Positions 9,998 through 19,377 of a stretch of 64,000 bases of DNA are shown here, piece after piece (the first letter of the stretch is position 1; each line of letters begins with the position of its first letter). The position numbers and the translations under genes are program-made. Below the pieces are notes generated by a model. That model was not told the DNA's origin and did not search any database. It worked only from the letters and a program-made list of their open reading frames with translations. The stretch covers positions 55,354 through 119,353 of the forward strand of contig NZ_VSRY01000166.1 in NCBI RefSeq assembly GCF_008271805.1. The letters run 5' to 3'. The DNA comes from Streptomyces sp. TRM49041 (GTDB lineage Bacteria; Actinomycetota; Actinomycetes; Streptomycetales; Streptomycetaceae).

Positions 9998-10913
9998 GCC
10001 GCAGGACCACGCCGCGCAGGACCACGCCGCGCAGGACCTCGCCATCGCCCCGCCGGGCGCCGGCGGCAGGCCCCGCAGCCTGTGGACCGACGCCTGGCAC
10101 CAGCTGCGGCGCAACCCCGTCTTCGTCGTGTCCGCGCTGCTGATCGTGTTCCTGGTGCTCATCGCCGCGTGGCCGCAGCTGCTCACCAGCACGGACCCCC
10201 TGCACTGCGACCTCTCCAAGTCCCAGCGGGGCTCCGAACCCGGACACCCCTTCGGCTACGACACCCAGGGCTGCGACGTGTACGCCCGCACCGTCCACGG
10301 CGCCCGCGCGTCCATCACCGTCGGGATCGCCGCCACGCTCGGCGCCGCCCTACTCGGCAGTCTCCTCGGCGGCCTAGCCGGGTTCTTTGGCGGCTGGAGC
10401 GACGCCCTCCTCTCCCGTACCGCCGACGTCTTCTTCGGCATCCCCGTCGTCCTCGGCGGCCTGGTCTTCCTCTCCGTCGTCACCAGCACCACCGTCTGGC
10501 CCGTCGTCGGCTTCATCGTGCTGCTCGGCTGGCCCCAGATCGCCCGTATCGCCCGCGGCTCCGTGATCACCGCCAGACAGCACGACTACGTCCAGGCGGC
10601 CCGCTCCCTCGGCGCCGACAGCCGGCGGCTCCTGCTGAGGCATGTCGCGCCCAACGCCGTCGCGCCCGTCATCGTCGTCGCGACAATCGCCCTCGGCGCC
10701 TACATCTCGCTGGAGGCGACCCTGTCGTTCCTCGGCGTGGGACTCCGCCCGCCGACGGTGTCCTGGGGGATCGACATCTCCAACGCCGCCCCGCAGATCC
10801 GCAACGCCCCGCACATGCTGCTCTGGCCCGCCGGTGCCCTGAGCCTCACCGTGCTCGCGTTCATCATGCTCGGCGACGCGGTCCGCGACGCCCTCGACCC
10901 CAAGCTGCGCTGA
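9990..10913 (+). CDS. Peptide ABC transporter permease, DppC/OppC type
   Basis: Permease of 307 residues. The first 28 residues contain three near-identical QDHAAQD units, a small internal repeat not seen in the bldKA homologue, followed by the OppC N-terminal helix at about 45-66. The EAA loop (VQAARSLGADSRRLLLRHV) is at about 194-214. It forms the channel with the preceding gene. Confidence 0.88.
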   Translation: MPEPQDHAAQDHAAQDLAIAPPGAGGRPRSLWTDAWHQLRRNPVFVVSALLIVFLVLIAAWPQLLTSTDPLHCDLSKSQRGSEPGHPFGYDTQGCDVYARTVHGARASITVGIAATLGAALLGSLLGGLAGFFGGWSDALLSRTADVFFGIPVVLGGLVFLSVVTSTTVWPVVGFIVLLGWPQIARIARGSVITARQHDYVQAARSLGADSRRLLLRHVAPNAVAPVIVVATIALGAYISLEATLSFLGVGLRPPTVSWGIDISNAAPQIRNAPHMLLWPAGALSLTVLAFIMLGDAVRDALDPKLR

Positions 10914-10924
10914 GGAGCCCCGCC

Positions 10925-11980
10925 ATGCTGCTCGAAGTCCGCGACCTCCATGTCGAGTTCCGCACCCGCGAAGGCGTCGCCAAGGCCGTCAACGGCGTCA
11001 CCTACGAGGTCGACCAGGGCGAGACCCTCGCCGTCCTCGGCGAGTCCGGCTCCGGCAAGTCCGTCACCGCCCAGGCGATCATGGGCATCCTCGACATGCC
11101 CCCCGGCCGCATCAGCGGCGGGGAGATCGTCTTCCAGGGGCGTGACCTGCTGACGCTCAAGGAGGACGAGCGGCGCAAGGTCCGCGGCGCACAGATGGCG
11201 ATGATCTTCCAGGACGCGCTCTCCGCCCTCAATCCCGTCCTCACGGTCGGCGACCAGCTCGGCGAGATGTTCACCGTCCATCGGGGCATGTCGAGAAAGG
11301 ACGCCCGCGCCAAGTCCGTCGAGCTGATGGACCGCGTCCGCATCCCCGCCGCACTCGAACGCGTCGGGCAGTACCCGCACCAGTTCAGCGGCGGCATGCG
11401 CCAGCGCATCATGATCGCGATGGCCATGGCCCTCGAACCGGCGCTCATCATCGCCGACGAACCCACCACCGCCCTCGACGTCACCGTCCAGGCCCAGGTC
11501 ATGGAACTCCTCGCGGAACTCCAGCGGGAACTCCGCATGGGCCTCGTCCTCATCACCCACGACCTCGGTGTCGTCGCCGACGTCGCCGACCGCATCGCCG
11601 TCATGTACGCGGGCCGCATCGTCGAGACCGCGCCCGTCCACGATCTGTACCAGGCGCCCGCCCACCCCTACACCCAGGGCCTCCTCGACTCCATCCCGCG
11701 TCTGGACCGGAAGGGCCGGGAGCTGTACGCCATCAAGGGCCTGCCGCCCAGCCTCACGGCCATCCCGTCCGGCTGCCCCTTCCACCCGCGCTGCCCCCGC
11801 GCCCGCGACGTGTGCCGCACCGACGTCCCCCCGCTCCACGAGGTGTCGGAGACCCGGCGCAGCGCCTGCCACTTCTGGCGCGAGACCGTCGACAAGGAGC
11901 CCGTCGCCGAAAAGCCGATCGCCGAAGAGCCCATCGGCAAGGAGTCCATCGGCAAGGAGTCCGTCGATGTCCGGCCCTGA
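10925..11980 (+). CDS. Peptide ABC transporter ATPase, DppD/OppD type
   Basis: ABC ATPase of 351 residues: Walker A GESGSGKS, signature FSGGMRQRIM, Walker B LIIADEPTTALDVT, switch His in ITHDLGV, and the oligopeptide-type Cys cluster GCPFHPRCPRARDVC. The last 30 residues are unusual. After the normal end they run into short degenerate repeats (EPVAEKPIAEEPIGKESIGKES). That DNA also carries the ribosome site and start of the next gene, and the two genes overlap by 14 bases. Confidence 0.85.
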   Translation: MLLEVRDLHVEFRTREGVAKAVNGVTYEVDQGETLAVLGESGSGKSVTAQAIMGILDMPPGRISGGEIVFQGRDLLTLKEDERRKVRGAQMAMIFQDALSALNPVLTVGDQLGEMFTVHRGMSRKDARAKSVELMDRVRIPAALERVGQYPHQFSGGMRQRIMIAMAMALEPALIIADEPTTALDVTVQAQVMELLAELQRELRMGLVLITHDLGVVADVADRIAVMYAGRIVETAPVHDLYQAPAHPYTQGLLDSIPRLDRKGRELYAIKGLPPSLTAIPSGCPFHPRCPRARDVCRTDVPPLHEVSETRRSACHFWRETVDKEPVAEKPIAEEPIGKESIGKESVDVRP

Positions 11981-13067
11981 CCCCCGGGAGCCCCTCCTCG
12001 AGGTGCGGGACCTCGTCAAGCACTACCCGCTCACGCGGGGCGTCCTCTTCAAGAAGCAGATCGGCGCGGTCAAGGCCGTCGACGGCGTCTCCTTCGACCT
12101 GCGCCCCGGGGAGACCCTCGGCATCGTCGGCGAGTCCGGCTGCGGCAAGTCCACCGTCGCCAGGATGCTCGTCAACCTGGAACGGCCGACCTCCGGGGTC
12201 ATCCGGTACAAGGGCGACGACATCACCCGTCTGTCCGGCCGCGCACTGAGAGCCGTACGCCGTGACATCCAGATGGTCTTCCAGGACCCGTACACCTCCC
12301 TCAACCCCCGTATGACCGTCGGCGACATCGTCGGCGAACCGTACGAGATCCACCCCGAGGCCGCCCCCAGGGGCGAGCGCCGGCGCAGGGTCCAGGAGCT
12401 CCTGGAGGTCGTCGGCCTCAACCCCGAGCACATCAACCGCTACCCGCACCAGTTCTCCGGCGGGCAGCGCCAGCGCATCGGCATCGCCCGCGGCCTCGCC
12501 CTCCAGCCGCGGATCATCGTCGCCGACGAGCCCGTCTCCGCCCTCGACGTCTCCGTCCAGGCCCAGGTCGTCAACCTGCTGGAACGGCTCCAGGACGAGT
12601 TCGGCCTCTCGTACGTCTTCATCGCCCACGACCTGTCGATCGTCCGGCACATCTCCGACCGGGTCGGCGTCATGTACCTGGGCCGCATCGTCGAGACGGG
12701 CACCGACACCGAGATCTACGACCACCCCACCCACCCGTACACCCAGGCGCTGCTCTCCGCCGTGCCGGTCCCCGACCCGGAGGCCCGGGAGCACCGCGAG
12801 CGCGTCCTCCTCACCGGAGACGTCCCCTCCCCGGCCGACCCGCCGTCCGGGTGCCGCTTCCGCACCCGCTGCCGGGAAGCGCGTGAGCGGTGCGCGCTGG
12901 AGGTCCCGCCGCTCGCCGTCCCGGCGGTCTTCCGGGGCGTCGACACCCCGGCCGGCCACGACTCGGCGTGCCACTTCGCAGGGGAGATCCGCATGGCGCC
13001 CGGCGAGACGTCACCGGGGCCGCCGCCGGGCGGGACACCCGAGGTGAGCGGAACTCACCTCACTTAA
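11967..13067 (+). CDS. Peptide ABC transporter ATPase, DppF/OppF type
   Basis: ABC ATPase of 366 residues. The ATG at 11967 lies inside the end of the previous gene, with AAGGAG at 11954-11959. Walker A GESGCGKST, signature FSGGQRQR, Walker B IIVADEPVSALDVS, switch His in IAHDLSI and the C-terminal GCRFRTRC element are present. A Pro/Gly-rich tail of about 25 residues ends the protein. It is the last gene of the second transporter. Confidence 0.85.
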   Translation: MSGPDPREPLLEVRDLVKHYPLTRGVLFKKQIGAVKAVDGVSFDLRPGETLGIVGESGCGKSTVARMLVNLERPTSGVIRYKGDDITRLSGRALRAVRRDIQMVFQDPYTSLNPRMTVGDIVGEPYEIHPEAAPRGERRRRVQELLEVVGLNPEHINRYPHQFSGGQRQRIGIARGLALQPRIIVADEPVSALDVSVQAQVVNLLERLQDEFGLSYVFIAHDLSIVRHISDRVGVMYLGRIVETGTDTEIYDHPTHPYTQALLSAVPVPDPEAREHRERVLLTGDVPSPADPPSGCRFRTRCREARERCALEVPPLAVPAVFRGVDTPAGHDSACHFAGEIRMAPGETSPGPPPGGTPEVSGTHLT

Positions 13068-13150
13068 CAGACAGGACACACCGACGATGTCGTTTCGATA
13101 TACGGACACGTGAACCTGAACAACGTACGGCCGTGCGGGTGCCGTGTAAC

Positions 13151-13180
13151 GGCCGGGGGCGCGCCATGTCGCCCCCGGCC
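13151..13180 (+). terminator. Hairpin ending second transporter operon
   Basis: Stem GGCCGGGGGCG (13151-13161) with CGCCCCCGGCC (13170-13180), 8-nt loop, in the 216-base gap between the transporter operon and the convergent peptidase gene. Confidence 0.7.
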
Positions 13181-13283
13181 GCCTCCTTTGCGTCTGAACC
13201 GGCGCCGCTCTCCCGGACGTTGCGGATCTCTCGTCGTGGTTCCCCGATCGAGGGCTGCCGTACTACTCGGCGAGTAGCCGCGG

Positions 13284-15578
13284 TCACGTCAGGCCCAGGG
13301 CACGCTTCAGGAAGTCCACCTGGAGCAGCAGCAGGTTCTCCGCCACCTGTTCCTGCGGGGTCATATGGGTCACGCCGGTGAGCGGGACCACCTCGTGCGG
13401 GCGGCCCGCCGCGAGGAGTGCCGAGGACAACCGCAGGGTGTGGGCCATCACCACATTGTCGTCGGCCATGCCATGGATGATCATCATGGGCCTGGCCGGG
13501 TTCTCGGGCGTGACCAGACCGTTGTCCCACACAAGCGAGTTCGCCTCGTAGATCTCCGGCATATCCTGGGGCATCCCGCCCAAGTACCGCTCGGTGTAGT
13601 GCGTGTCGTACAGCCGCTGGTCGGTCACCGGGGCGCCCACCACCGCCGCGTGAAACACGTCCGGGCGCCGCAGTACCGCGAGCCCCGCCAGCCATCCGCC
13701 GTACGACCAGCCCCGGATCGCCACCCGGCGCAGGTCCAGCGGGAACCGGTCCGCCAGCCCCTCCAGGGCCGCCACCTGGTCGTCCAGGACCAGCGTGTGC
13801 CGGCCCGCGACGGCCTTCTCCCACCCGGGCGACCGGCCCGGAGTGCCCCGCCCGTCCGCCACCACCACCGCGAACCCCTGGTCGGCGAACCACTGCGACG
13901 TCAGGTGCGGATTGTGCGCCGCCACGACCCGCTGACCGTGCGGCCCGCCGTACGGGTCCATCAGCACGGGCAGCGGCCCGTCGCCCTCCTCGTATGTGCG
14001 CGGCAGCAGCACCGCGCACGGGATGCGGCGCGGCCCCGACCCGGTGAGCGTGACGCGCGGCGACAGCACGGGCGTCTCCGCGTACGAGGCGACCACCGCG
14101 ATCTGCCTGCCGTCCCGCAGCACCCGCACACGCGTGCCCGGCTCGTCCGGCACCGCCGACGCCAGCACGGTCACCGGGCCGCCGCGCACCGCCCCGTGGA
14201 CGCCCGGCCCCTCGGAGAGCCGCTCCACGCCCAGTTCGTTCACCCGGTACACATGGATTTCGCCAATCTCCGGATCGGCCGCCGACTCGCCCGCCGAGGC
14301 CGAAACCAGAACGTCGTCGCCCACGTCCAGCACGGCACGGATGTGCAACCGCCCATCCGTGAGCGGCCGGTCGCCGACCACCAGGACCCGCGCCCCGCCC
14401 TCGCCCGCCCGTCTCCCGTCACGGCCCTGCTGCGGATGCCCTTCGGGCAGCACCTCGTCGACGACCCGCACGAGCCGCCCGTCCGGGGCCCACGCCGGCG
14501 CACCGGTGATCAGTTCCAGCCAGCTGTCGTCCTCGTCGACACGGACGGTATGGGTCGTACCGGTCTCCGGGTCGACCGCCAGACAGAGCTGAGTGCGCTG
14601 GTCGCGGGCCTGCACAAGCAGCAGCGGCGCGCCGTGGGAGGACCAGTGCACCCGCGCCAGGTACGGATAGCGGACCCGGTCCCACACGACCTCGGTCCGC
14701 TCCCCGGCCTCCCCGTGCTCCCCGCCCTCCCCGTGCTCCCCGGCCTCCCCGTGCTCCCCGGCCTCCCCGTTCTCCCCGTGCTCCCCGTTCTCCCCGTTCT
14801 CCGTCAGGCCGACCAGGAAGAGCCGTACGTCCGCGTTGGCCGTGCCGGCCGCCGGGTACGCCATGCTCACCGGCTCCCGGTCCGGGTGCGCCGGGTCGGA
14901 GATCCACCACCGCTGTACGGCGCTGTCGTCGACCCGCGCCACCAGCAGCCGGTCCGAGTCCGGCGACCACCAGAAGCCCCGCGAGCGGTTCATCGACTCG
15001 GCCGCGACGTGCTCCGCCAGCCCGTACGTCACATGCTCGCCCCCGGGGGCGGCCAGCACTCGGTCCCCGCCGTCCTCACCCGGCGCGGCCTCCACGGGGA
15101 CCACATGCAGCGCCCCGTGCGCCACATACGCCACCTGCCGCCCGTCCGGCGAGGGCCTCGGGTCGATCACCGGCCCCCGGGCGGGCAGTTGGCGCGCCGT
15201 CCCGGCCCGCAGCTCCGCCACGTACAGCCGGCCCGACAGCGCGAACGCCGCCAACTCGACCGCGGCGTCCACCGCGTAGCCGACCACGCCCTCCGCGGAC
15301 TCACGGCTCCGCTCCCGGCGCGTCCGCTCCTCGGGCGACAGCCGCTCACCGGCCCCGCCGAGCAGCGCCTCCGGATCGGCGGCGACCCGCTCGCGTGCCT
15401 CGTCACCGTCCATGTCGAGGACGCACAGCCGGTGGGCGGGCCGCGTCCCCGAGGGGGCGCGCAGGAACACCACCCGTGAGCCGTCGGGCGAGACCGTGAA
15501 CGACCGGGGTGCGCCGAGGGTGAAACGCCGCGTGCGGGCGTACTGGCGGGGGAAAGAGCGCTGCTGCCGCGAGGTCAT
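13284..15578 (-). CDS. S9 prolyl oligopeptidase / DPP-IV-like peptidase
   Basis: Serine peptidase of family S9, 764 residues from the ATG at 15578. Residues 1 to about 500 are a beta-propeller-type domain; the C-terminal alpha/beta-hydrolase domain holds the triad: Ser in GWSYGG (about 623), Asp in GMADDN (about 704) and His in VTHMTP (about 737). No signal peptide is visible, so it is probably cytoplasmic and suited to trimming imported peptides, in keeping with the two peptide importers next door. Residues about 259-296 are a run of GEHGE/GEAGE units encoded by 9-base tandem repeats, an insertion in the propeller not expected for the family. Confidence 0.85.
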   Translation of the reverse strand: MTSRQQRSFPRQYARTRRFTLGAPRSFTVSPDGSRVVFLRAPSGTRPAHRLCVLDMDGDEARERVAADPEALLGGAGERLSPEERTRRERSRESAEGVVGYAVDAAVELAAFALSGRLYVAELRAGTARQLPARGPVIDPRPSPDGRQVAYVAHGALHVVPVEAAPGEDGGDRVLAAPGGEHVTYGLAEHVAAESMNRSRGFWWSPDSDRLLVARVDDSAVQRWWISDPAHPDREPVSMAYPAAGTANADVRLFLVGLTENGENGEHGENGEAGEHGEAGEHGEGGEHGEAGERTEVVWDRVRYPYLARVHWSSHGAPLLLVQARDQRTQLCLAVDPETGTTHTVRVDEDDSWLELITGAPAWAPDGRLVRVVDEVLPEGHPQQGRDGRRAGEGGARVLVVGDRPLTDGRLHIRAVLDVGDDVLVSASAGESAADPEIGEIHVYRVNELGVERLSEGPGVHGAVRGGPVTVLASAVPDEPGTRVRVLRDGRQIAVVASYAETPVLSPRVTLTGSGPRRIPCAVLLPRTYEEGDGPLPVLMDPYGGPHGQRVVAAHNPHLTSQWFADQGFAVVVADGRGTPGRSPGWEKAVAGRHTLVLDDQVAALEGLADRFPLDLRRVAIRGWSYGGWLAGLAVLRRPDVFHAAVVGAPVTDQRLYDTHYTERYLGGMPQDMPEIYEANSLVWDNGLVTPENPARPMMIIHGMADDNVVMAHTLRLSSALLAAGRPHEVVPLTGVTHMTPQEQVAENLLLLQVDFLKRALGLT
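14695..14803. repeat. 9-bp coding minisatellite in S9 peptidase
   Basis: On the plus strand the unit is CTCCCCGNN repeated about a dozen times with small changes (CTCCCCGTG, CTCCCCGGC, CTCCCCGTT). On the coding strand each unit is three codons (Gly-Glu plus His, Ala or Asn). The run is in frame, so copy-number change would not disrupt the gene. Confidence 0.8.
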
Positions 15579-15734
15579 ATGACCGAAACTAGCGGCTGTG
15601 CGCCCCCAAATGCTGCCGTGCACCGATCGATGCGTGCGAACGGAAAGTTATGATCCGTAGCGCAAGGTGGGTATGAACCTTCCGGCACATGCGCGCTGCC
15701 CGTTCCCGACCGATATGTATGGAGGTGAACCGCC

Positions 15735-15929
15735 GTGGCACTCTCGATTTCGGCGGTGGTGCTGCTGGCGATCGTCGTCTTCCTGCTCATCCGGAAATCG
15801 GGTCTGAAGGCCGGGCATGCGGTCGTCTGCATGCTGCTGGGCTTCTACCTGGCGAGTTCCTCCATCGCTCCCACCGTCAGCCAGCTGACGACCAGCGTGG
15901 CGGGCATGATCGGCAACCTCAAGTTCTAG
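15735..15929 (+). CDS. Small conserved-type membrane protein, 64 aa
   Basis: GTG start with an excellent ribosome site (GGAGGTGA at 15721-15728). The 64 residues contain an N-terminal membrane helix (about 3-20), a second hydrophobic stretch (about 27-45) and a short polar tail ending in IGNLKF. I do not recognise a named family. Its clean ribosome site and codon use support a real gene. It lies divergent from the S9 peptidase and just upstream of mshB. Confidence 0.75.
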   Translation: MALSISAVVLLAIVVFLLIRKSGLKAGHAVVCMLLGFYLASSSIAPTVSQLTTSVAGMIGNLKF

Positions 15930-15976
15930 CGTCTTCGTCCAGGGTTCTTCGGGAGCGGACCTCGTAGGGTGTCCGT

Positions 15977-16867
15977 ATGACGGATCTCCCCGCCCGTCGT
16001 CTGCTCCTGGTGCACGCGCACCCCGACGACGAGTCGATCAACAACGGCGCCACCATGGCCAGGTACGCGGCCGAGGGCGCCCAGGTCGCCCTGGTGACCT
16101 GCACACTGGGCGAGGAGGGCGAGGTCATCCCGCCCGCCCTCGCCCATCTCGCACCCGACCGGGACGACCGGCTCGGGCCGTACCGCGTCGGGGAGCTCGC
16201 CGCCGCGATGAAGGAGCTGGGCGTCACCGACCACCGGTTCCTCGGCGGCCCCGGACGGTTCCGGGATTCCGGCATGATGGGCGTCCCGCAGAACCATCGC
16301 GAGGGCGCCTTCTGGAGCACCCCCGTGGACGAAGCCGCCGCGCACCTCGTCGAGGTGGTCCGGGAGGTCCGCCCCCAGGTCCTGGTGACGTACGACCCCG
16401 ACGGCGGGTACGGCCACCCCGACCACATCCAGGCGCACCGGGTCGCCGCGCGCGCCGCCGAGCTGGCCGCCGACGGGGCGTACCGCCCCGATCTGGGCGC
16501 CCCGCACACCATCGCCAAGATCTACTGGAACCGGGTGCCCCGCGAGGTCGCCGAAGAGGGCTTCGCCGCCCTGCGCGCCGCGACCGGGGTGACGTTCCCC
16601 GGCATCGCCGACATCGGGGACGTCCCGGGCGTCGTCGACGACGAGCTGATCACCGCGGAGATCGACGGCACGGCGTACGCGGATCGGAAGGTGGCGGCCA
16701 TGTGTGCGCACGCCACACAAATCGCCGTTCAGGGTGGGTTCTTCGCGCTCTCCAACGATCTGGGCCAGCCCATCTTCGTACGCGAGTACTACCAGTTGGT
16801 GCATGGTGAGTCCGGCGCGGCGACGGGGGAGCGGGAGGCCGATCTGTTCGCGGGGGTGACGACATGA
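15977..16867 (+). CDS. mshB: Mycothiol deacetylase MshB
   Basis: N-acetyl-1-D-myo-inositol-2-amino-2-deoxy-alpha-D-glucopyranoside deacetylase, the second committed step of mycothiol synthesis. It is a zinc LmbE-type deacetylase of 296 residues. The metal-binding AHPDDE motif is at 14-19 (His15, Asp18), with the third ligand in the GYGHPDHIQAHR segment at about 150-162. The length and the full-length match to the MshB pattern, including FLGGPGRFRDSGMMG, separate it from other LmbE proteins. Its stop overlaps the start of the next gene (ATGA). Confidence 0.93.
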   Translation: MTDLPARRLLLVHAHPDDESINNGATMARYAAEGAQVALVTCTLGEEGEVIPPALAHLAPDRDDRLGPYRVGELAAAMKELGVTDHRFLGGPGRFRDSGMMGVPQNHREGAFWSTPVDEAAAHLVEVVREVRPQVLVTYDPDGGYGHPDHIQAHRVAARAAELAADGAYRPDLGAPHTIAKIYWNRVPREVAEEGFAALRAATGVTFPGIADIGDVPGVVDDELITAEIDGTAYADRKVAAMCAHATQIAVQGGFFALSNDLGQPIFVREYYQLVHGESGAATGEREADLFAGVTT

Positions 16868-17235
16868 GCACCCCGGTCAAGGTCGCCGTCCATACGGTGC
16901 TCGTCCTGCTCGGCATCCTGGTCGGGCTGGCCGGCGCGCTCGTTCAGGGCGCCTGGTTCCCCGGCGGGCTGCTCCTGGCGCTGCTGGCGACGTGGGCGCT
17001 CTTCTACGGGGGCCTGCGGGCCGCCGGTGGTCAGTTGGGCGTGCTGACGTCCGGGGCGGGCTGGCTGGCGGCCGTCGTGGTGCTCAGCCTCGGCCGGAGC
17101 GAGGGTGACAAGGTCTTCTGGGGCGGCGTGGCCGATCTCGTGTACGTCCTCGGCGGCATGGTCATCGCTGTGATCTGCGCCACGCTGTCGATGATGCCGC
17201 AACATCGCGGCCCCGCGCGCCCACTTGACAAGTGA
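16864..17235 (+). CDS. DUF6113-type small membrane protein
   Basis: 123 residues with four hydrophobic segments (about 7-28, 30-50, 58-76, 88-110), so an integral membrane protein. It overlaps mshB by four bases and is surely co-transcribed and coupled. Proteins of this kind next to actinobacterial mshB have no known function. The family name is from memory and should be checked. Confidence 0.75.
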   Translation: MSTPVKVAVHTVLVLLGILVGLAGALVQGAWFPGGLLLALLATWALFYGGLRAAGGQLGVLTSGAGWLAAVVVLSLGRSEGDKVFWGGVADLVYVLGGMVIAVICATLSMMPQHRGPARPLDK

Positions 17236-17377
17236 CGTGCCCGAACTTGGGGTGTAATGCCCGGTGATGTTCCCCCGGTCGCGGGTGGTGCGGTGACGGC
17301 GGCCAGTATGGTGGTGCGCGCCGCCGGGCGCCCGTGGGTGTGAGAGCGGGCGGCGGAGCCAACCGGGAGAGCCTGCT

Positions 17378-19363
17378 TTGAGTCGTGAAACTGACACTTC
17401 GTCCTCCGGGCCACAGGGGCGTGGCGGAGCCGCGTACCCCTCGGGCACGCCTCCGTACGGGACGCCCCAGTACCAGGAGCCGTCAGGGCCCGCCGCCTCC
17501 GCGGAGCCGGAGGAGAAGAAGACCGAAACGACCCTGACCACCCGCATCCGGATCAACATCCCGGGTTCGCGGCCGATCCCGCCGGTCGTCGTGCGCAAGC
17601 CGGTGAAGGACGACGCTCAGGAAGCGCCCGAGGGCGAACCGACGCCCGAGAGCCCCGCCGAGCGGACCGCCGAGCGCCCGGCCGAGCGGACCGCCGAGCG
17701 GACGGCCGCGACGCCGCGCCCGGACGTGGACGGGCCGACGCCGGCCGGTGGGGACGACAGGCCGACCAGCGCCTGGTTCGCCCCGCGCAAGCCCGCGACC
17801 GGGGCGAGGCCGCAGGCCCCCGCCCAGGGCGCCGGCCCCGGCGCAGGCCCCCGCCCTGGTGCGGGCCCCGCTACGGGCGCGGGCGGCGCGAACGGCTCCG
17901 GGTACGCCGCGACGACCGGCGGAGCCCAGCCGCAGGGCCGGCCCGGCGGTCAGGGCACCCCCGGCATGCCGTACTTCTCGGACGGGCCCGAGCCCCCGAC
18001 CGGCCCGACGACGGGCCCCGCCATGGGCACGACCCGGGTGCCGCCCGCCAGGGACGGCGGCGCAGGCGGGGGCCTGGGCGGCGGCCCGATGGGCGATGCC
18101 CCGCCGGGTGACGGTCCGATGGGCGGCGGTCTCTCCGACGACACCGCGATCCTCACCCCGCAGAAGCCGCACCCCGGCCCGCCGCCCCCGCAGGTGTCGG
18201 GCGACACGCTCACGAGCGGCATCCCCGTGGTCCCGCAGGGCGACCGCGAGGCGCCCGCCCCGTCACCGTTCCCGATGTCGGGCCCGGCCCGCACGTCGGA
18301 GCCCGGCGGCTTCGACACCTACGAGGCGTACCCCCCGGTCCTGGACGAGCCCGCCCCCGAGGCGCCCGCACCCACTCCGCCGCCGCCCACGCGCGCGGCG
18401 GCGCCCCGGAAGAAGAAGGGCCGCTCCAAGCTGGTCCTCCTCGGCGTGGCCCTCTTCACCGTGGCCGGTATCGCCTACGGCGCCGGTCTGCTCCTGAACC
18501 AGGCCGATGTGCCGAAGGGCACCACGGTCCTCGGTGTCGACATCGGCGGCGCGACGAAGGAGGAGGCCGTCCAGAGGCTGGACGCCGCGCTCGGCACACG
18601 CGCCTCCACGCCCCTCCAGCTGGAGATCAGCGGCAAGAAGCAGGCCCTCGCCCCCGACAAGGCCGGCCTCGCCCTGGACAGCCAGGCGACCGTCCGGGCC
18701 GCCGCGGGCAGCGACTACAACCCGGTCTCGGTGATCGGCTCCCTCTTCGGCGCCGAGCGCGTCGCCCAGCCGGTCATCCCGGTGGACAAGGAGAAGCTGA
18801 GCGTCGCCCTGTCCGACCTGGCGGGCGGCTCCGGCTCGGTCACCGAGGGCACGATCACGTTCGAGCCCGGCAAGGTCGTCGCCGTACCCGGCAAGTCGGG
18901 CACGGTCCTCGACGTCCAGCGGTCGATGATCTTCGTACGGGACGCGTACCGCGCCCAGGTCGAGACGGGCCGTTCGAACGTCGTCGAGCTGCCGTTCGCC
19001 ACCAGGGAACCGACGATCAAGCAGGACGAGATCGACCGGGCCATGAAGGAGTTCGCCGAGCCCGCGATGTCCGGCCTGATCACGATCAAGGCGGGCGGCA
19101 AGGAGATCCAGTTCGGCCCGCAGCGGTCGCTGCCGCAGATCCTCTCCATGAAGCCGGTGGAAGGGAAGCTGGTCCCGTACTACGACAAGGAGGCCATCAC
19201 CCGCCTCCTCGACGGCGTCTTCGACGGCGTCATGATCACCAAGGCCGACGGCAAGAAGCACCAGGTGTCCGCGGACGACGTGGCCCACGTGATGCAGGAC
19301 GCCCTCCTGGGCAAGACCCAGGCGGAGCGCACGGTCACGATCAAGCTGGACGGCGAGGGCTGA
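17378..19363 (+). CDS. VanW/PG-binding membrane protein with long Pro/Gly N-terminus
   Basis: 661 residues from a TTG start. Residues 1-345 are low-complexity and Pro/Gly/Ala-rich, probably disordered and cytoplasmic, with a PAERTAER repeat near 90-112. One membrane helix follows at about 351-373 (KLVLLGVALFTVAGIAYGAG). The outer part (about 380-661) has a PG_binding_4-type domain as in VanW/YoaR proteins (GTTVLGVDIGGATKEEAVQRL). A cell-wall role is likely but the activity is unknown. The VanW domain proper is not clearly present at the C-terminus. The TTG start is the only good choice near the upstream GGGAGA. Confidence 0.75.
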   Translation: MSRETDTSSSGPQGRGGAAYPSGTPPYGTPQYQEPSGPAASAEPEEKKTETTLTTRIRINIPGSRPIPPVVVRKPVKDDAQEAPEGEPTPESPAERTAERPAERTAERTAATPRPDVDGPTPAGGDDRPTSAWFAPRKPATGARPQAPAQGAGPGAGPRPGAGPATGAGGANGSGYAATTGGAQPQGRPGGQGTPGMPYFSDGPEPPTGPTTGPAMGTTRVPPARDGGAGGGLGGGPMGDAPPGDGPMGGGLSDDTAILTPQKPHPGPPPPQVSGDTLTSGIPVVPQGDREAPAPSPFPMSGPARTSEPGGFDTYEAYPPVLDEPAPEAPAPTPPPPTRAAAPRKKKGRSKLVLLGVALFTVAGIAYGAGLLLNQADVPKGTTVLGVDIGGATKEEAVQRLDAALGTRASTPLQLEISGKKQALAPDKAGLALDSQATVRAAAGSDYNPVSVIGSLFGAERVAQPVIPVDKEKLSVALSDLAGGSGSVTEGTITFEPGKVVAVPGKSGTVLDVQRSMIFVRDAYRAQVETGRSNVVELPFATREPTIKQDEIDRAMKEFAEPAMSGLITIKAGGKEIQFGPQRSLPQILSMKPVEGKLVPYYDKEAITRLLDGVFDGVMITKADGKKHQVSADDVAHVMQDALLGKTQAERTVTIKLDGEG

Positions 19364-19377
19364 GCCCCGAATACGGG

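Noticed and set aside
13060..14019. Extra 319-residue frame on the minus strand overlapping the S9 peptidase
   Set aside because: It is an alternative frame of the same strand; the peptidase catalytic triad lies in the other frame.
14695..14803. CRISPR-like or other regulatory repeat
   Set aside because: The units are 9 bases and in frame within the S9 peptidase. No spacers and no cas genes are present.
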